DNA of 64,000 bases, taken from positions 62,001 through 126,000 of the forward strand of contig JAPYMA010000758.1 of NCBI GenBank assembly GCA_035041965.1. Direction: 5' to 3'. The number at the start of each line of letters is the position of its first letter. Positions within the stretch are counted from its first letter, which is position 1. This document shows positions 29,337-40,515 of the stretch, piece after piece. The DNA is from Anisakis pegreffii (lineage: Eukaryota; Nematoda; Chromadorea; Rhabditida; Anisakidae). A program made the translations under genes and the position numbers. Below the pieces are notes generated by a model. The model was not told the DNA's origin. It made no database searches and worked only from the letters and a program-made list of their open reading frames with translations.

Positions 29337-30637
29337 ATGATAAAATTTAATTCTAAAAAGAGTGAAACCTCATATCACCACCTGAAATTGTTCCATGCTC
29401 TTGTTCAACAGGCTGGAGAACATCAAAGGGGATTATTTAAAGAGATCGATGAGATTGTGCTGGATAAACAATGCAGGTAATATACGTCCTGTTGATAGAG
29501 ACAACAAGATAATACGATTACATAATAGAATGAATATTCTATCCGAACGTGTTAATTGTTTCGACCTCGGCACTAACAATTTGAACAATGATTACAATAT
29601 GCATAAGAAAATCAGTAAAGATACCAGTGATATCATTCGTAACAATCAAAATGTTAATCGTTTGTAAAATGAACTGTTGATAAAGAAACTGACAAATCAT
29701 TCTCATCACTATCCTCATTAAAAGATTACTGCTTCATCGAATAGTTCAATTCAATTTGCTTTATAGTTTACTGTGAAGAAGAGTGAAGAATGAGAGTAGA
29801 AAAGAGATCCAAAAACAAGAGAATCGCAGATTGATGCGTTGAACAGTGTGGTTTTACAATATTTGCTGAATTGAATTGCTTGAACCATTCTCAAAATATG
29901 GTTTCTACTAAAAATTAGTATAAATCTTGGAGACCTCAGGGTCTTCACTGAAACTGAAAAACCAAATGACTGCGGAAACTAAACTTTGGATCTTGAATAA
30001 TTGATAGGAATAAATGTTGATGTAATAAATGAGGTGGAATGATCATCGCTGTGAGAATATAACCGTTGATTATGAATGGAAAATTGTTTTGCAATAACCT
30101 GAATGTTCTGATGTTTAGCAGAGCTGTATTAGAGCATCTTAAGTGCCGCCTGGCTCAAATGAGCCTTTCGAAGTTACATTGCAACTGTTTTGTGATAACC
30201 AGAACAATTCTGAAGCTCAGCTCACTTTGTCATTACTCATGCTACAGCTAATGATGCGGAAATAGATCGATGCAGTTTGATGATGATATATGATCTTTAA
30301 GACATCAATTTTGATCTGCTACTGATCAAGTGTCGAGCGTTTAGTGGTGTATTCGAATCGTTCATTCACATGCATTAATCTGAAAGATTTAGAAGTATCT
30401 CTGCAACTGGAGATAATTAATTAACAACACATGCAGGTTTCTTATCGATTAGGATCTCATGAATTTGATCTCATCCATCATTATCACCAAAAACTGTTTT
30501 CACCTTACGCATAATAAACAGGGAGATTACGAAGAATCGCATCTATTTTATCCTACCAAACTGTGATCGAGTTAGTGAGCAAAGTTAAGGGAACGGACTG
30601 CTTCAATGCGCTATCCGATCTGGAATGTGCTGTGTAA
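29337..30637 (+). CDS. Candidate gene, three exons, unrecognised helical protein
   Basis: Exons 29329-29476 (acceptor TTCATCAG, ATG at 29337, donor GTAATA), 30122-30186 (acceptor TTTAGCAG, donor GTTTTG) and 30522-30637 (acceptor AAACAG, stop TAA) keep phase across both introns and give about 106 residues. The protein is rich in amphipathic helix: KEIDEIVLDKQ in the first exon, LEHLKCRLAQMSLSK in the second, IASILSYQTVIELVSKVK in the third. No signal peptide or known motif. A related stretch encoding NIDEIMLDQ lies 380 bases upstream (29058-29085). The end could instead splice on at GAAT|GTGCTG (30625), which would replace the last four residues. Chance cannot be excluded. Confidence 0.33.
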
Positions 30638-30939
30638 AACCGCACCTCTTCCTAGTGGAACTAGTTTATTCGACTAAATCTTTGTTTTCCACGCAGATAT
30701 CACTCTGACTAATCGTGCTAGTGAGGTGTGTAGTTCTTTATTCAAGGACTTTTGAGAACACCTTTAGAAAAATTCGGGTAAGCCAAATTTTAACCTTCTG
30801 TAAAGCATGATTATGTATAGGTGCATGTTCTTATGAAAGATTTCAAAAAGTAATATCATTATCTGATGGTGAGCTGGCCTTGTTTTGCCAAATCGTTCCT
30901 TTGATTTCGTTTACATTGAAAAACAAACTGAACTGAAAG

Positions 30940-31575
30940 TGCAAGTTTGAGAAAAAGATATAATACAGATTCTTCGGAGAATCATGAATGAGAGCGAATC
31001 AGTGATGCGGCTGAAGTGAATGAGAAAACCACTACTACACAGTGGAACCGTAATACAGTAAGTTATTTTAGTAACGAGAGTGATGAGAGACTATGGAAAT
31101 TATACATAGGATTCATCGATAAACTGTTAAAGGAAAACTGTATATGGGAGTATGGAAGGCGTGTATGACTTCTGAATAGCTACTTCCATGAGAAGCCACT
31201 CTCCTGTACTCTATTCACCACTCGCATTCCATCATCAGTTTTTACGTCCAATTCCTGTGATGTCTCATCACTCTCGATTCCAAACTTGCTGGTTGCATTA
31301 AATACCCATTATGTAGTGACACTTTTCTCATTCACTGCACACGTATCACTGATTCACCCTCATTCATAATTACCCTCTGAATCTTCACTCTTTTCATTTG
31401 TTCACTTCAAATTCTCGTAACTCTGGCATTTACAATAGAATTGATGTGTGCAGAATGAGTTGCCACACCACGAAACGACTGTTCAAGTGCAACAAATTCA
31501 TCGCACCCATAATGCTAACCGTGAGATATTACGAATCTCGGTTTCTCGTTGAAATCTTCAGTGTTCCACTTCAGT
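30940..31575. repeat. Foldback (long inverted repeat) element, copy B
   Basis: The left arm at about 30985-31100 is repeated in reverse complement at about 31240-31370. Within the arms, GAGAGTGATGAGA (31077-31089) pairs perfectly with TCTCATCACTCTC (31263-31275), and the outer 45 bases match at roughly 38 positions. The whole element resembles copy A at 5020-5660, including the flank that ends near TCAGTGTTCCA in both. Confidence 0.65.
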
Positions 31576-32700
31576 TACAAGAAGGGAAAAGGAAGGAGCA
31601 GGTACGAGACACAGCAGTGCCTCAAGTCACTTCCATGCTAAAATACATTTTTGACACGTTCTTTACAAACAACTTTTTTTGAGTCGTCATGACGTCTCAA
31701 TGAAACGCGAACATGGTCATCGTATCAGGAACTGCCGATTAGTCCCATTGTTGTGATTAAAACATCTGATTATGAGCTTGGTCATATTGCAAGGTAATAG
31801 GAACCCAAGGTAATACCATTTCTTCTATTTTCCTTGCAATATGGCAGGATCTAGTTGATCAAAGTGGAATGTTTCCCTGATTGAACATATCTCACTTAAT
31901 TGCTACTCATGAAATCTTCCACATTTAATCCATATCATCGTGAAGGAATGAATTCGCATTCCGCATCTGAACCTCAGGTTGCATCTGTTACCTTGGATTT
32001 ATCACAAACCCAGCGGTCAGATCCATAAGTCTCAATTTGTTCTCACGGTATTCAAGATTATTAATCGCTTACGATACCAGAACATTAAGATTGACTGCAG
32101 AGAATAGATATGACATGTTCATATTAATGAATTTCTTCATTCGATTATTCATGGAACGGCATCAGAACCGATGACAATAAGTTATGAAAGTAATTTGTTT
32201 GGGAAACGACAAGATGCTTCGTACAATACTACGTACTTGTGAGGGTGTGTGCAATGGATCAAATCAGTTGAAGTAAATGATTGAATAGATCGAATCAGTG
32301 ATGGAAGGCCCATGATCTGAATCGATGACTTCCTGCGATATCGATTGCTGAAACCGGTGGAATCGAACATTTTGAGTCGTTTGCCTCATAAACGATAGAA
32401 ATATGGTGATGATTAACTCGCACTCCTCTTTTGGATAGAAATATGCCGTTTATCTCTTGAGCGATAAAAAACTCGAGTCTCCTAAAATATTCATCCTTTT
32501 GCAAACTTTTAAAACAGGTTGATGTGTTCAACGCCGAAACTCACCATTCCTTTTTTTCTGCCATCGTAATGGCTAAAAATTTCACTTAATATATTACATT
32601 TGTTTCTTTCTTGAATGGAAAGTCCTTCAATTTCGCAGATATAACAGTGATTGTATCACAGTGATTTTGAGTGGCTTAATCAAAAATGCTTATTGACCTA
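31576..32700. other. Region without a supported gene
   Basis: No exon chain or repeat recognised. The sequence around 31783-31850 contains a short interrupted inverted repeat (TATTGCAAGG...CCTTGCAATA). Confidence 0.4.
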
Positions 32701-33345
32701 AAACCGCTAAATGAAAGATTACCGAATGCATGACTGGTCATCGGCTAAAGGACCCCTAAAGCATCAGAAAAAATACTATATCTCCTCGCAGAAGCAAAAT
32801 TTCTCAACGAACTTTCCATGTAAAGAAATCAGAGATTCTGCTCGATCGAATGATATAAAAATATCAATATGTTGCTCGGCAAACCTGAGAAGACGGTTGG
32901 CTTGAATATATCAGAACTATATTTCTACAGTAATGCACAATATCAACTGATCTATAGTGATACAATGCATTTCAATGAGCACTACTGCGCTAGTTGACAT
33001 AGCTTTAATAAAATAGCTATATCTCCTCAACTAAGCAGAATCGCCCAACAACATATATATTTTTCTGAATCCGGAGATTCTGCTCGACCGATTGGTGTGA
33101 AGAAATTGATATGTTACTGGTCAAAGCTGAGTGTATGGTAGGCTTGAATGTGGCAACCCCTATTATATCAGAAAAATTGCTATATCTCCTCGTAAGGATA
33201 GAATTTCTCGACAAACGTTTCATTTTCAGAAAGCAGAGATTCTGCTCAATCGAATGATGTGAAAATATCAATATGTTGCTTGGCATACCTGAGAAGACGG
33301 TTGGCTTGAATATATCAGAACTATATTTCTATTGTAATGCATAAC
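32700..33345 (+). repeat. Dispersed repeat family 2, tandem cluster of three units
   Basis: Units near 32765-32940, 33010-33150 and 33175-33345 share CTATATCTCCTC, then AGAGATTCTGCTC and then GATATG or ATATGTTGC. The first and third end in nearly the same 80 bases (GAAGACGGTTGGCTTGAA onward). Related units lie at 6.0-6.5 kb and, inverted, at 34.15-34.29 kb. Confidence 0.65.
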
Positions 33346-33362
33346 ATAGTAATGCTTTTTCT

Positions 33363-33428
33363 TGCAGCAATTGACGGACTACGACCGCCTTATCCACTGG
33401 TGAGGATGTATCCCCTTTGCACGTTTCA
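33363..33428 (+). repeat. Short dispersed repeat with hairpin (copy 2)
   Basis: Matches the reverse complement of 4950-5012 over about 60 bases with few differences. It lies between the family-2 cluster and the large palindrome. Confidence 0.6.
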
Positions 33429-33513
33429 CCGGCAAAGCATAGGTAAATTCTGTCCACTATGGATTTACTTCAGCTTGTATCAGTATGCATCTGACTTACA
33501 CTGCACAATCTTA

Positions 33514-33780
33514 ATCCATTGCGCAATGGAAATGAGATGCATCCATATGCATCTCACTCGTGAGCACAATCTGCTAACATTGTGCTGTATGCATTCAGTT
33601 CACTGAGATGCATATTAATGCAAAATGAATTGAATGCATCTCTATGCATTGAATGCAGTTCATCTTGCATTAATATGCATCGCAGTGAACTGAATGCATA
33701 CAGCACATTAGCAGATTGTGCTCAGTAAGTGAGATGCATATGAATGCATCTCATTCGCGCTGCGCAATGGGTTACCATGT
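33514..33780. repeat. 267-bp near-perfect palindrome, ATGCAT-rich
   Basis: The left arm (33514-33625) returns in reverse complement in the right arm (33665-33780), beginning and ending at CCATTGCGCA / TGCGCAATGG. The arms match at about nine of ten positions. The centre is near 33645, and the arms contain many copies of the self-complementary word ATGCAT, including the nested unit GAGATGCAT...ATGCATCTC. It could form a very stable cruciform or hairpin RNA. No coding frame is conserved across the arms. Confidence 0.85.
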
Positions 33781-34149
33781 TCCAGAGTACTTCTTTTTTG
33801 CAGAATTAATCATTTTCGAAGAAATTTAATGCATACTTGCATCTTTGGTGCGTTATTATTTGATTGTTTATTTCGATTCTCTTAATTAATCTAATTCTTG
33901 ATTCAGCTATATCATAATTTCATGCTTATTGTTAAAAATGTGTTCAGCATTTTCGTTTTTTCATGTTCTAGAGCGTTATTCAATTCATTTCCCTGAAATA
34001 TTCCTCATTTTGCGATTGTTTCTTGTCCCCACGCTATGACTTCCTACCCGCTCTACGTGGAGAATTCGAAATTTTTCATCTTTTTTGTTAATACTGATGA
34101 TGGAAGGTATTAACAATTTGATGATCTTTTCGATTTGATAATTTGATGA

Positions 34150-34290
34150 TCGAAACTCAACTATGGTTCAGCTCAATATCTCGAGTACCATTTTCATACT
34201 ACGTATATCCTCAAGTTTGCCCAGCAAAACCATAGTTTCTTGATACCATCAGATTTAGCAGGTTCTCAGCTTTTTTTATGTTGTCGAGAG
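34150..34290 (-). repeat. Dispersed repeat family 2, inverted copy
   Basis: The reverse complement matches 6320-6460 (CAAAATC.CTCGACAACATA, then CTGAAA/GAGAA..CTGCTGAA/AA, then GTTTTGCTGGGCAAA). Confidence 0.6.
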
Positions 34291-35214
34291 ATTTTGCTTT
34301 TTTGAAGGGTAAATTCTTTCCCTATGGAGATCCATGGTTTATACGGCTGTGTTCGACTTAGGTCGTTGTTCAACTTTTGTCGCTATTTCTGGAATCAGTA
34401 AGTCTCCTACGACTGTACCGACAAAGACATTATCGCTGAATGCTAACAAGAGAGGTCTTACTAACGATTCAATGATCAACACTTTGCGAAATATTACTTG
34501 AAATGTCTCACTATCAGTCAGATTTACAATCGTTTTATGTCGCATTAGTTAAATTATGCATTATCGATAAACATGCCAATTGAATTTGCATTTGCTAGCA
34601 TCAATGTGATCAGCTGATATGTTCTGATGTAGTCTCGTTGAATCGACGATTTCATTATTTTGTATACTTGTGATTTTCGAATTTGTGATCGTTTTTGGAA
34701 TTTTGAATAACTAATTTAGAAGCAACATTATGGTCTTATTGTTAGTGGGCAGTTCTTTGAACTGTCAATTCCTTCGATAGATAAACGCTCCCTCGTGAAG
34801 CAGAAATCAGTTTCATTTCATTTTTTATCGGGAAAATGAGTGGTTCACTGGAGAAATGGAAGATCAGAAACGGTTTCTGTATTGCGAGTTCGGTACTGAG
34901 TTGATCACCTTCTTTTGATTGTTCATTTTCATATGAACGATATCGCTGAGAGATAATTCATTATTTTATGTTGTCACCTCAATGGCTGTTTATGCTTACC
35001 TCGGCAAGGTGCTGACTGAACTTCGTTAAGTATCAATTATATTAGATTGTAGTGGTTAAATTTGAACATTATGATTCATCTTATTATAATGGTACAATTT
35101 TGAGTAGAATTGCGAATGTATGAGTTGACTCGATTCAATTGAAAGTGAATTCAGCTGACTGCTTTTGCTCCGGCAACATTTATTTTGAACCAGCCTCAGT
35201 GGTATCACCAAAAA
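34291..35214. other. Region upstream of the four-pass membrane protein gene
   Basis: Presumed promoter and 5' region. A 68-codon minus-strand frame (34545-34339) has no support. No promoter element can be named. Confidence 0.35.
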
Positions 35215-38200
35215 ATGTTGGCGTCCGGATTGCCGGTTCTGGTTATTGGAGCGACTCTTGTTACGATCGGAACGATCACGCAAGTGATTGAGCAAATCAA
35301 CGAGCAAATGATACCATTGAATGTGAGTATGAAATGATTTAGGGGCAATTTGATGTATAAATTATAGTGTGAATTGATTATTCTCTCATGGGTTATTGCA
35401 TTCCACCAAGAAGTCAACATCCAAGGAAGATCTTACTCTTCAAACAAACATAGATAACTGTTAACATGACTATTCTGACTGAATGATGATGATACTGTAT
35501 TGTCGGATGCAATCAGTTGCTACATGATCTAATTGGATTTGATCTGCAAATTTGAAAGTGTTATAATTTGAAAGCCATTTTCATTCGATTATATTATTCA
35601 TGATATTAATTTATCTGATTATTATTTATGACGTTAACAGTAACGATGACAAAATGACTCGAGAGACATACATTAAAGAAACATCTGAAGTAATCAAATA
35701 AACTTCAGCGAATAATTTTAATGGCTATCGGTGGTATATGCTTGATAGCGTCATCAATTGTTTTCACGATATTCTTTTCGAATGATCGCAACGAAAATGA
35801 ACGCAACGATAATGAAATTCTGTTGGCAATCATGGTAATGGTTCTCATGGTTCTCATGTTCGGGTGCTCCATTACCCCGTTTGGTGATCTGGCAGGCCGC
35901 CGTTCCCCCCCCTCCCACCCCTCCTTCCTGATACAAGAACCTCCTCTTTCAACGTAAAACGTCAGAATCAAACGGAAAATCCGTCCGCAGGTTTCTCAGC
36001 GGAGTGAAAGAAATTAGTGTCCTAGACCGTTGTGTTGCTCATTACTGCAATCGATTATGATTGCATGAAAAGGTGTTGTCTATAACACGCTCACCTCAAA
36101 CTGATTCAGATGGATTCTCATTCTTTTTAGACGTGTTGTATTCACTCTCATAGCTATTTCATGCAAATACCGTTCTCTTGATGTGTTTTTCTCATTCACT
36201 TCGTCTCATTTTATTTCACCGTTCGAATCAAATTCTTATTCTGTATCATATACTATTTACTGGATACGTTGACGAGTGTTGACAGCCGAAATCAACAATA
36301 CATTAATTGTTCGACAGTCAACTGATCAATTATAGAGTGTATTTGATAGAATGAGAATTTGACTTTAATCGTTGAGTGAAATGAATGAGAAATCAGTAGA
36401 AGAGAACACTTTTGATGATAAAAGCTATGAGAGCGATTGTAACAGCAAGGAAAAGAATGAAAACCCTGTGAAAATGAAGAGAGTTGGCATCAGCTGACCG
36501 CATTTACATATCCGAGTTGAAAACACCATCACAATGGCGTTCCATCATAAAATAACAAGTGTAACAAATAGTAGTTTCACAACCCCCTCTATTACCCCTT
36601 GACACCTCCAAATTATCCAAAATGGGTAATTTCAACCTCTATGAGAACCACTGTAATAGATAGTGTATTTCAAAATGAATGTTACTAACAACTTTGATGG
36701 TGATGAAACAATCGATCATTGCGACTGATTGAATCGGGTCATAGCGATTAAATTTTTTGATTGAATTGTGAATTTCATTTTTGGCTTTAATACACTAATC
36801 AAATTTGTCAAGCGAATTGAAAAAGTGAATTATGGATTGCGATATGATTTTGAAATTTTTTTGAAATGATTTTGTAGATATTTTGTTGGTTGGCTATCGT
36901 ATTGGATATTATTTATGTTGCATTATCAGTCCTTTGGCCACAAGATGACATCGATGAATTGCTAAATCAAGAAACTGATGTGGCATTAAACGAAGTATGT
37001 TGGCAATTATCATAGCAATACGTTATCTTCATACCAATCACCACCGTGCCTACTTGTGCTAACTGCCATACAGTTGTTCTGATGGATGAGCCTTTGTTCA
37101 TGTTTATAATCGAGTTTGTTCATGATTGAAGAATGAGATTTGTTTTTAATCAGTTCTTCTTGACAACTGATTTGAAAGTATCTGATGATATAGAGGGAAC
37201 TGATAATTATGGCGCGCAGATCGTCACCAGAAAATGCGTCGAGGCTGTCTTAGATAAGTTGCGTTTTATAGTCATTCTTATAATTGAATTTCTTCTTGCA
37301 TGGTGGGCAGGTGTTTGATTGTAATCAGTTGTAATCAAAAGATGCTGATCCGAAGAAAGGATTCAAAATGTGAAATGCGATGTTTGTTGTAGGCAAATAA
37401 TCCTGCTAATGGAACGAATATGAATGCGCCTTCAAATAACGCCCAATTAGCAACGCATTCAGAGTATGTCACTGAACGATTTATTTTACTTTGTAACATT
37501 TCGTCATTTACTTTTTCAATTAATGAGTAAATATGCCACGAGTGAATAATGATGATAATACTAATGATTTTTTCTGTTGATTGAAGTAATATCTACTCTA
37601 ATGCCGATTTTATTCAGTAATTCGTTCATTTAATCAACAATTACAGCTCAATACGAGTTTTTGCTCCTCTGTTATCACCAATAGCAGCACGTTCTCCTTT
37701 CCTTGGCATACTTCGGTGTTAGCACAACGAACGGAATCTTAGTGCAGCTAACGGATATTAGTGCACGGAATCCTTTATATTGATACTGATATCAAATGAG
37801 TTGAATGTATAATTAGATAGAAAACGAATCATAACCAGGATTGCACTCGACAGTATTAGTTTACTGTTGAATGAGTCTTAATTGATGTTTTATTTCAAGC
37901 ATTTTCCATCTTTTGAGACGAATATTCAAATCGAAATCAAAATATTCGAGTGTTTATCCGTGTATTGATTCGTTTATGCGTGCACTGTTTTCGTGACAGA
38001 TCGACCTTCAATGAACTAGTTCGTTATAGTGTAAAAATGGATGGATCGAACCCGCAAAAGAGCGTTCGAAATGAGCGATTTTTGAATGGTAGTGGTAAGA
38101 GTGAGCGCAGTGGTTCGATCATGAGAAGAGCACGTATGTACGACATGGAACAAGCTAATCAGCAACTTCAGCGAAGCCATCAGAGAAGTAGTCGATCTGG

Positions 38201-38246
38201 AAAACGTTCCAAACGCTCACATTCACGATCATCACAGCTAAATTGA
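35215..38246 (+). CDS. Small four-pass (tetraspan) membrane protein, family not recognised
   Basis: Six exons keep phase: 35215-35322, 35709-35834, 36878-36994, 37154-37312, 37393-37463 and 38000-38246; 275 residues. Four hydrophobic segments sit in the first four exons: LPVLVIGATLVTIGTI, ILMAIGGICLIASSIVFTIF, a long one across the second junction (ILLAIM joined to IFCWLAIVLDIIYV), and RFIVILIIEFLLAWW. The C-terminal tail is about 105 residues, first Asn-rich, then Ser/Arg/Lys-rich, ending in RSSQLN. ATG 35215 lies 15 bases after a CCTCAG acceptor. Exon 4 can also be skipped without changing the frame, which would remove the fourth membrane segment. The fourth-exon donor (GGT|GTTTGA) is weak. 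Topology suggests both ends on the same side. No family assignment is possible by eye. Confidence 0.5.
35903..35925 (-). other. G-quadruplex-type run on the minus strand
   Basis: The plus strand is C-rich, with four runs of at least three C separated by T, A or CT, inside an intron of the four-pass protein gene. Confidence 0.6.
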
Positions 38247-40515
38247 ATCTGCTTAATTGTCCTCTTACATCTGAGCTGATTTCTTCAACAAATACACTGT
38301 CCAGTGAAGACATCTTATTTTTCTATAATGAACCTTTTCAACTGCTTCAAAAGGGACAAACGGATGAAATGTATCAGATGGTTTCCGTGCCTAAATGTCA
38401 TTTTACAAACCGAACGATGTTATAATTAAAAATTGAAAATTCTTTAAGAAAATGTCAAAATCGCCTGTTTCAAATATGTTCTTCGGCGTTTTCTTTAATA
38501 CTCACAAATTTGTGAATTTATTCCTCGTTGAATGCAAAAATTTTATCATTCTTTTTGCCGGTTGATGAATCGTTATGTTTTCTGTTAATTATCATTTGAA
38601 CATGAATGAATGGAGTACACGAATGCTGATAATTGATAAAAACTGAATATTTTTAGTTGATTCCATACCAAATTGTTGTGTATCTCAAATGGCAAAGGAA
38701 TTGAATAAATCATCTAATTATTCAAATGAACAGTTCATATAACTGTATTAAGAAGCAGCATAGAGAGAAATAGAAGAAGCTCACGCAGGAAAAACATCGA
38801 AGAAGATACAAGCAGTGTGTTGTAGGGATCGGAGAATTTTGGGGACCCCATCCCCGTTTCACCGTCTCCGACATTTTTCGAGCCGACTGCCATTTTGAGG
38901 TCCTCGACTGCGAAACTTCGTCCCCGACATCCGCGTCCTCGATTTTTTCCCTCTCCGTAACACATTAGACAGAAGTCAAAACAATTCTTCCAATCGTGCG
39001 TTTGACTGAATTTTCTCTGCCCGCCTTCGGGAATAGTGCACTCTAAAATGTTTTTTTCTAATGAGTTCGATATTTTTTCACGTAGAATAGACGATGTTAT
39101 GCATCTGAATATGATTTTGAATTCAGACAAGCCGTAATATTCATGAAATTACAGTTATTTGAATAATTTTTATAATAACTTTTGATTTGTGAACATTCAA
39201 AATAAATGCACAGATTAATTTTACATAGAGTCAACACTTTGATGACATGATTTTGAAATGAGTAAATCGCATTAAATTTCTTTTACACTTTCATGATCAT
39301 CTCTGATAGTTCTAAAAAGCGGTGCTCTTAATATTTTTCGCTGACAATTTTGAAATGTTGATTTCAAATACTGATTGGTTTTGTTGAAAAATAAGTTTAC
39401 TGTTATACCAGGTACTCTCTTTCAAATGATTTGTTTACAATGAATTCGATATAAGTGACAGATATATTATGTATCTACGCGTCTTTTTATTTTGAATTAA
39501 GTTGCCTCTTCTAAGGCTAAGTCTCGTTAAGCGTAATTGGGAACTTAACGAGATTTGACCTTACCTCGAGCCTGAGCTGAACATAAGACCAAACCTAATT
39601 TACTCCAATCAATTGGTCCTACTAAATATCGATGCTCAAAACATGTGCTCGAAAGTAACCGCAACTCATGTGACGATCATGTGCCTATTAATGTGTGTAT
39701 CATATACATATTCATCCATGCTTATGGGAAATTAAAAGTTGCGTGATGCTGTTTATCGCTGGTACACTTCTGGTGCACTTGCCATCTCAGACACGCGAAA
39801 ATGATACTCTACTGTACTGTAGACTTCACCAATGCGCGTCCTCTCCATCGTGGTGTTTGCATATATCCGCCATTTAGTCCCATTATGGTTTGATGAACCG
39901 ATTGATGGTATGCGTTACCACGTGTTGTAATGTGGCCTGATGAGCCGCACGGGTGACGATTCCGATGGCTGGCTGCTGAGCTGATCCTTGAGCATCCGCT
40001 TGGGTTCACTTGAAACAGGCGCGATCACGGGGAAGATACCGTTGCTCCAAGAACTCCGAGTCAGGCAAAAATGGATGATGCATTATACAAGTTTTGCAGC
40101 AGTTAGCCCAAAAAATTGTTCGTAAACGTTTTTTCCGAACAGTTGGCTACTTTTCCGTAGGAATTGATCGACTTAGATTGCTTACGTATCTCTTGTTCTG
40201 TGAAGTTATCACGGTCACCACTGAATATAGTTGACGTTGTTATATGCTTCGGTTGTTAGAAAAGCGGTATTTTACATGAACTTAATAATGATGTGACAGA
40301 TATGGCGATAATTAGACATCTGTTGGCAATATCCTTTTGTGCTTTTCGTTTCTTGTAGGATAGTTTGTGTGGGTATATTGTGTTTTAATGAACGGAATAT
40401 ATGTTTGGTGCGCTGTATTGCATGCGCTTTCAACAGATTTGTTCTTGCGTTTAGGCATCCGCTTATCTCAACTTTAGTCTTATATGAACGCTATATTGAA
40501 TCATCTGAATTACAG
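38247..40515. other. Intergenic region between the membrane protein and phosphatase genes
   Basis: An AATAAA at 38704-38709 is a possible polyadenylation signal for the gene to the left. An inverted repeat (TCTCGTTAAG...CTTAACGAGA) lies near 39515-39552. The blocks 38830-38960 and 39820-40095 are GC-richer with open minus-strand frames, but no gene could be assembled. Confidence 0.4.

Noticed and set aside
34339..34545. 68-codon minus-strand frame next to a family-2 repeat
   Set aside because: No acceptor, donor or recognisable motif; probably chance.
38735..39130. 131-codon minus-strand frame with Gly/Arg-rich middle
   Set aside because: The GC-rich middle is open in more than one frame and looks like a low-complexity tract. 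The hydrophobic end resembles chance reading of AT-rich DNA.
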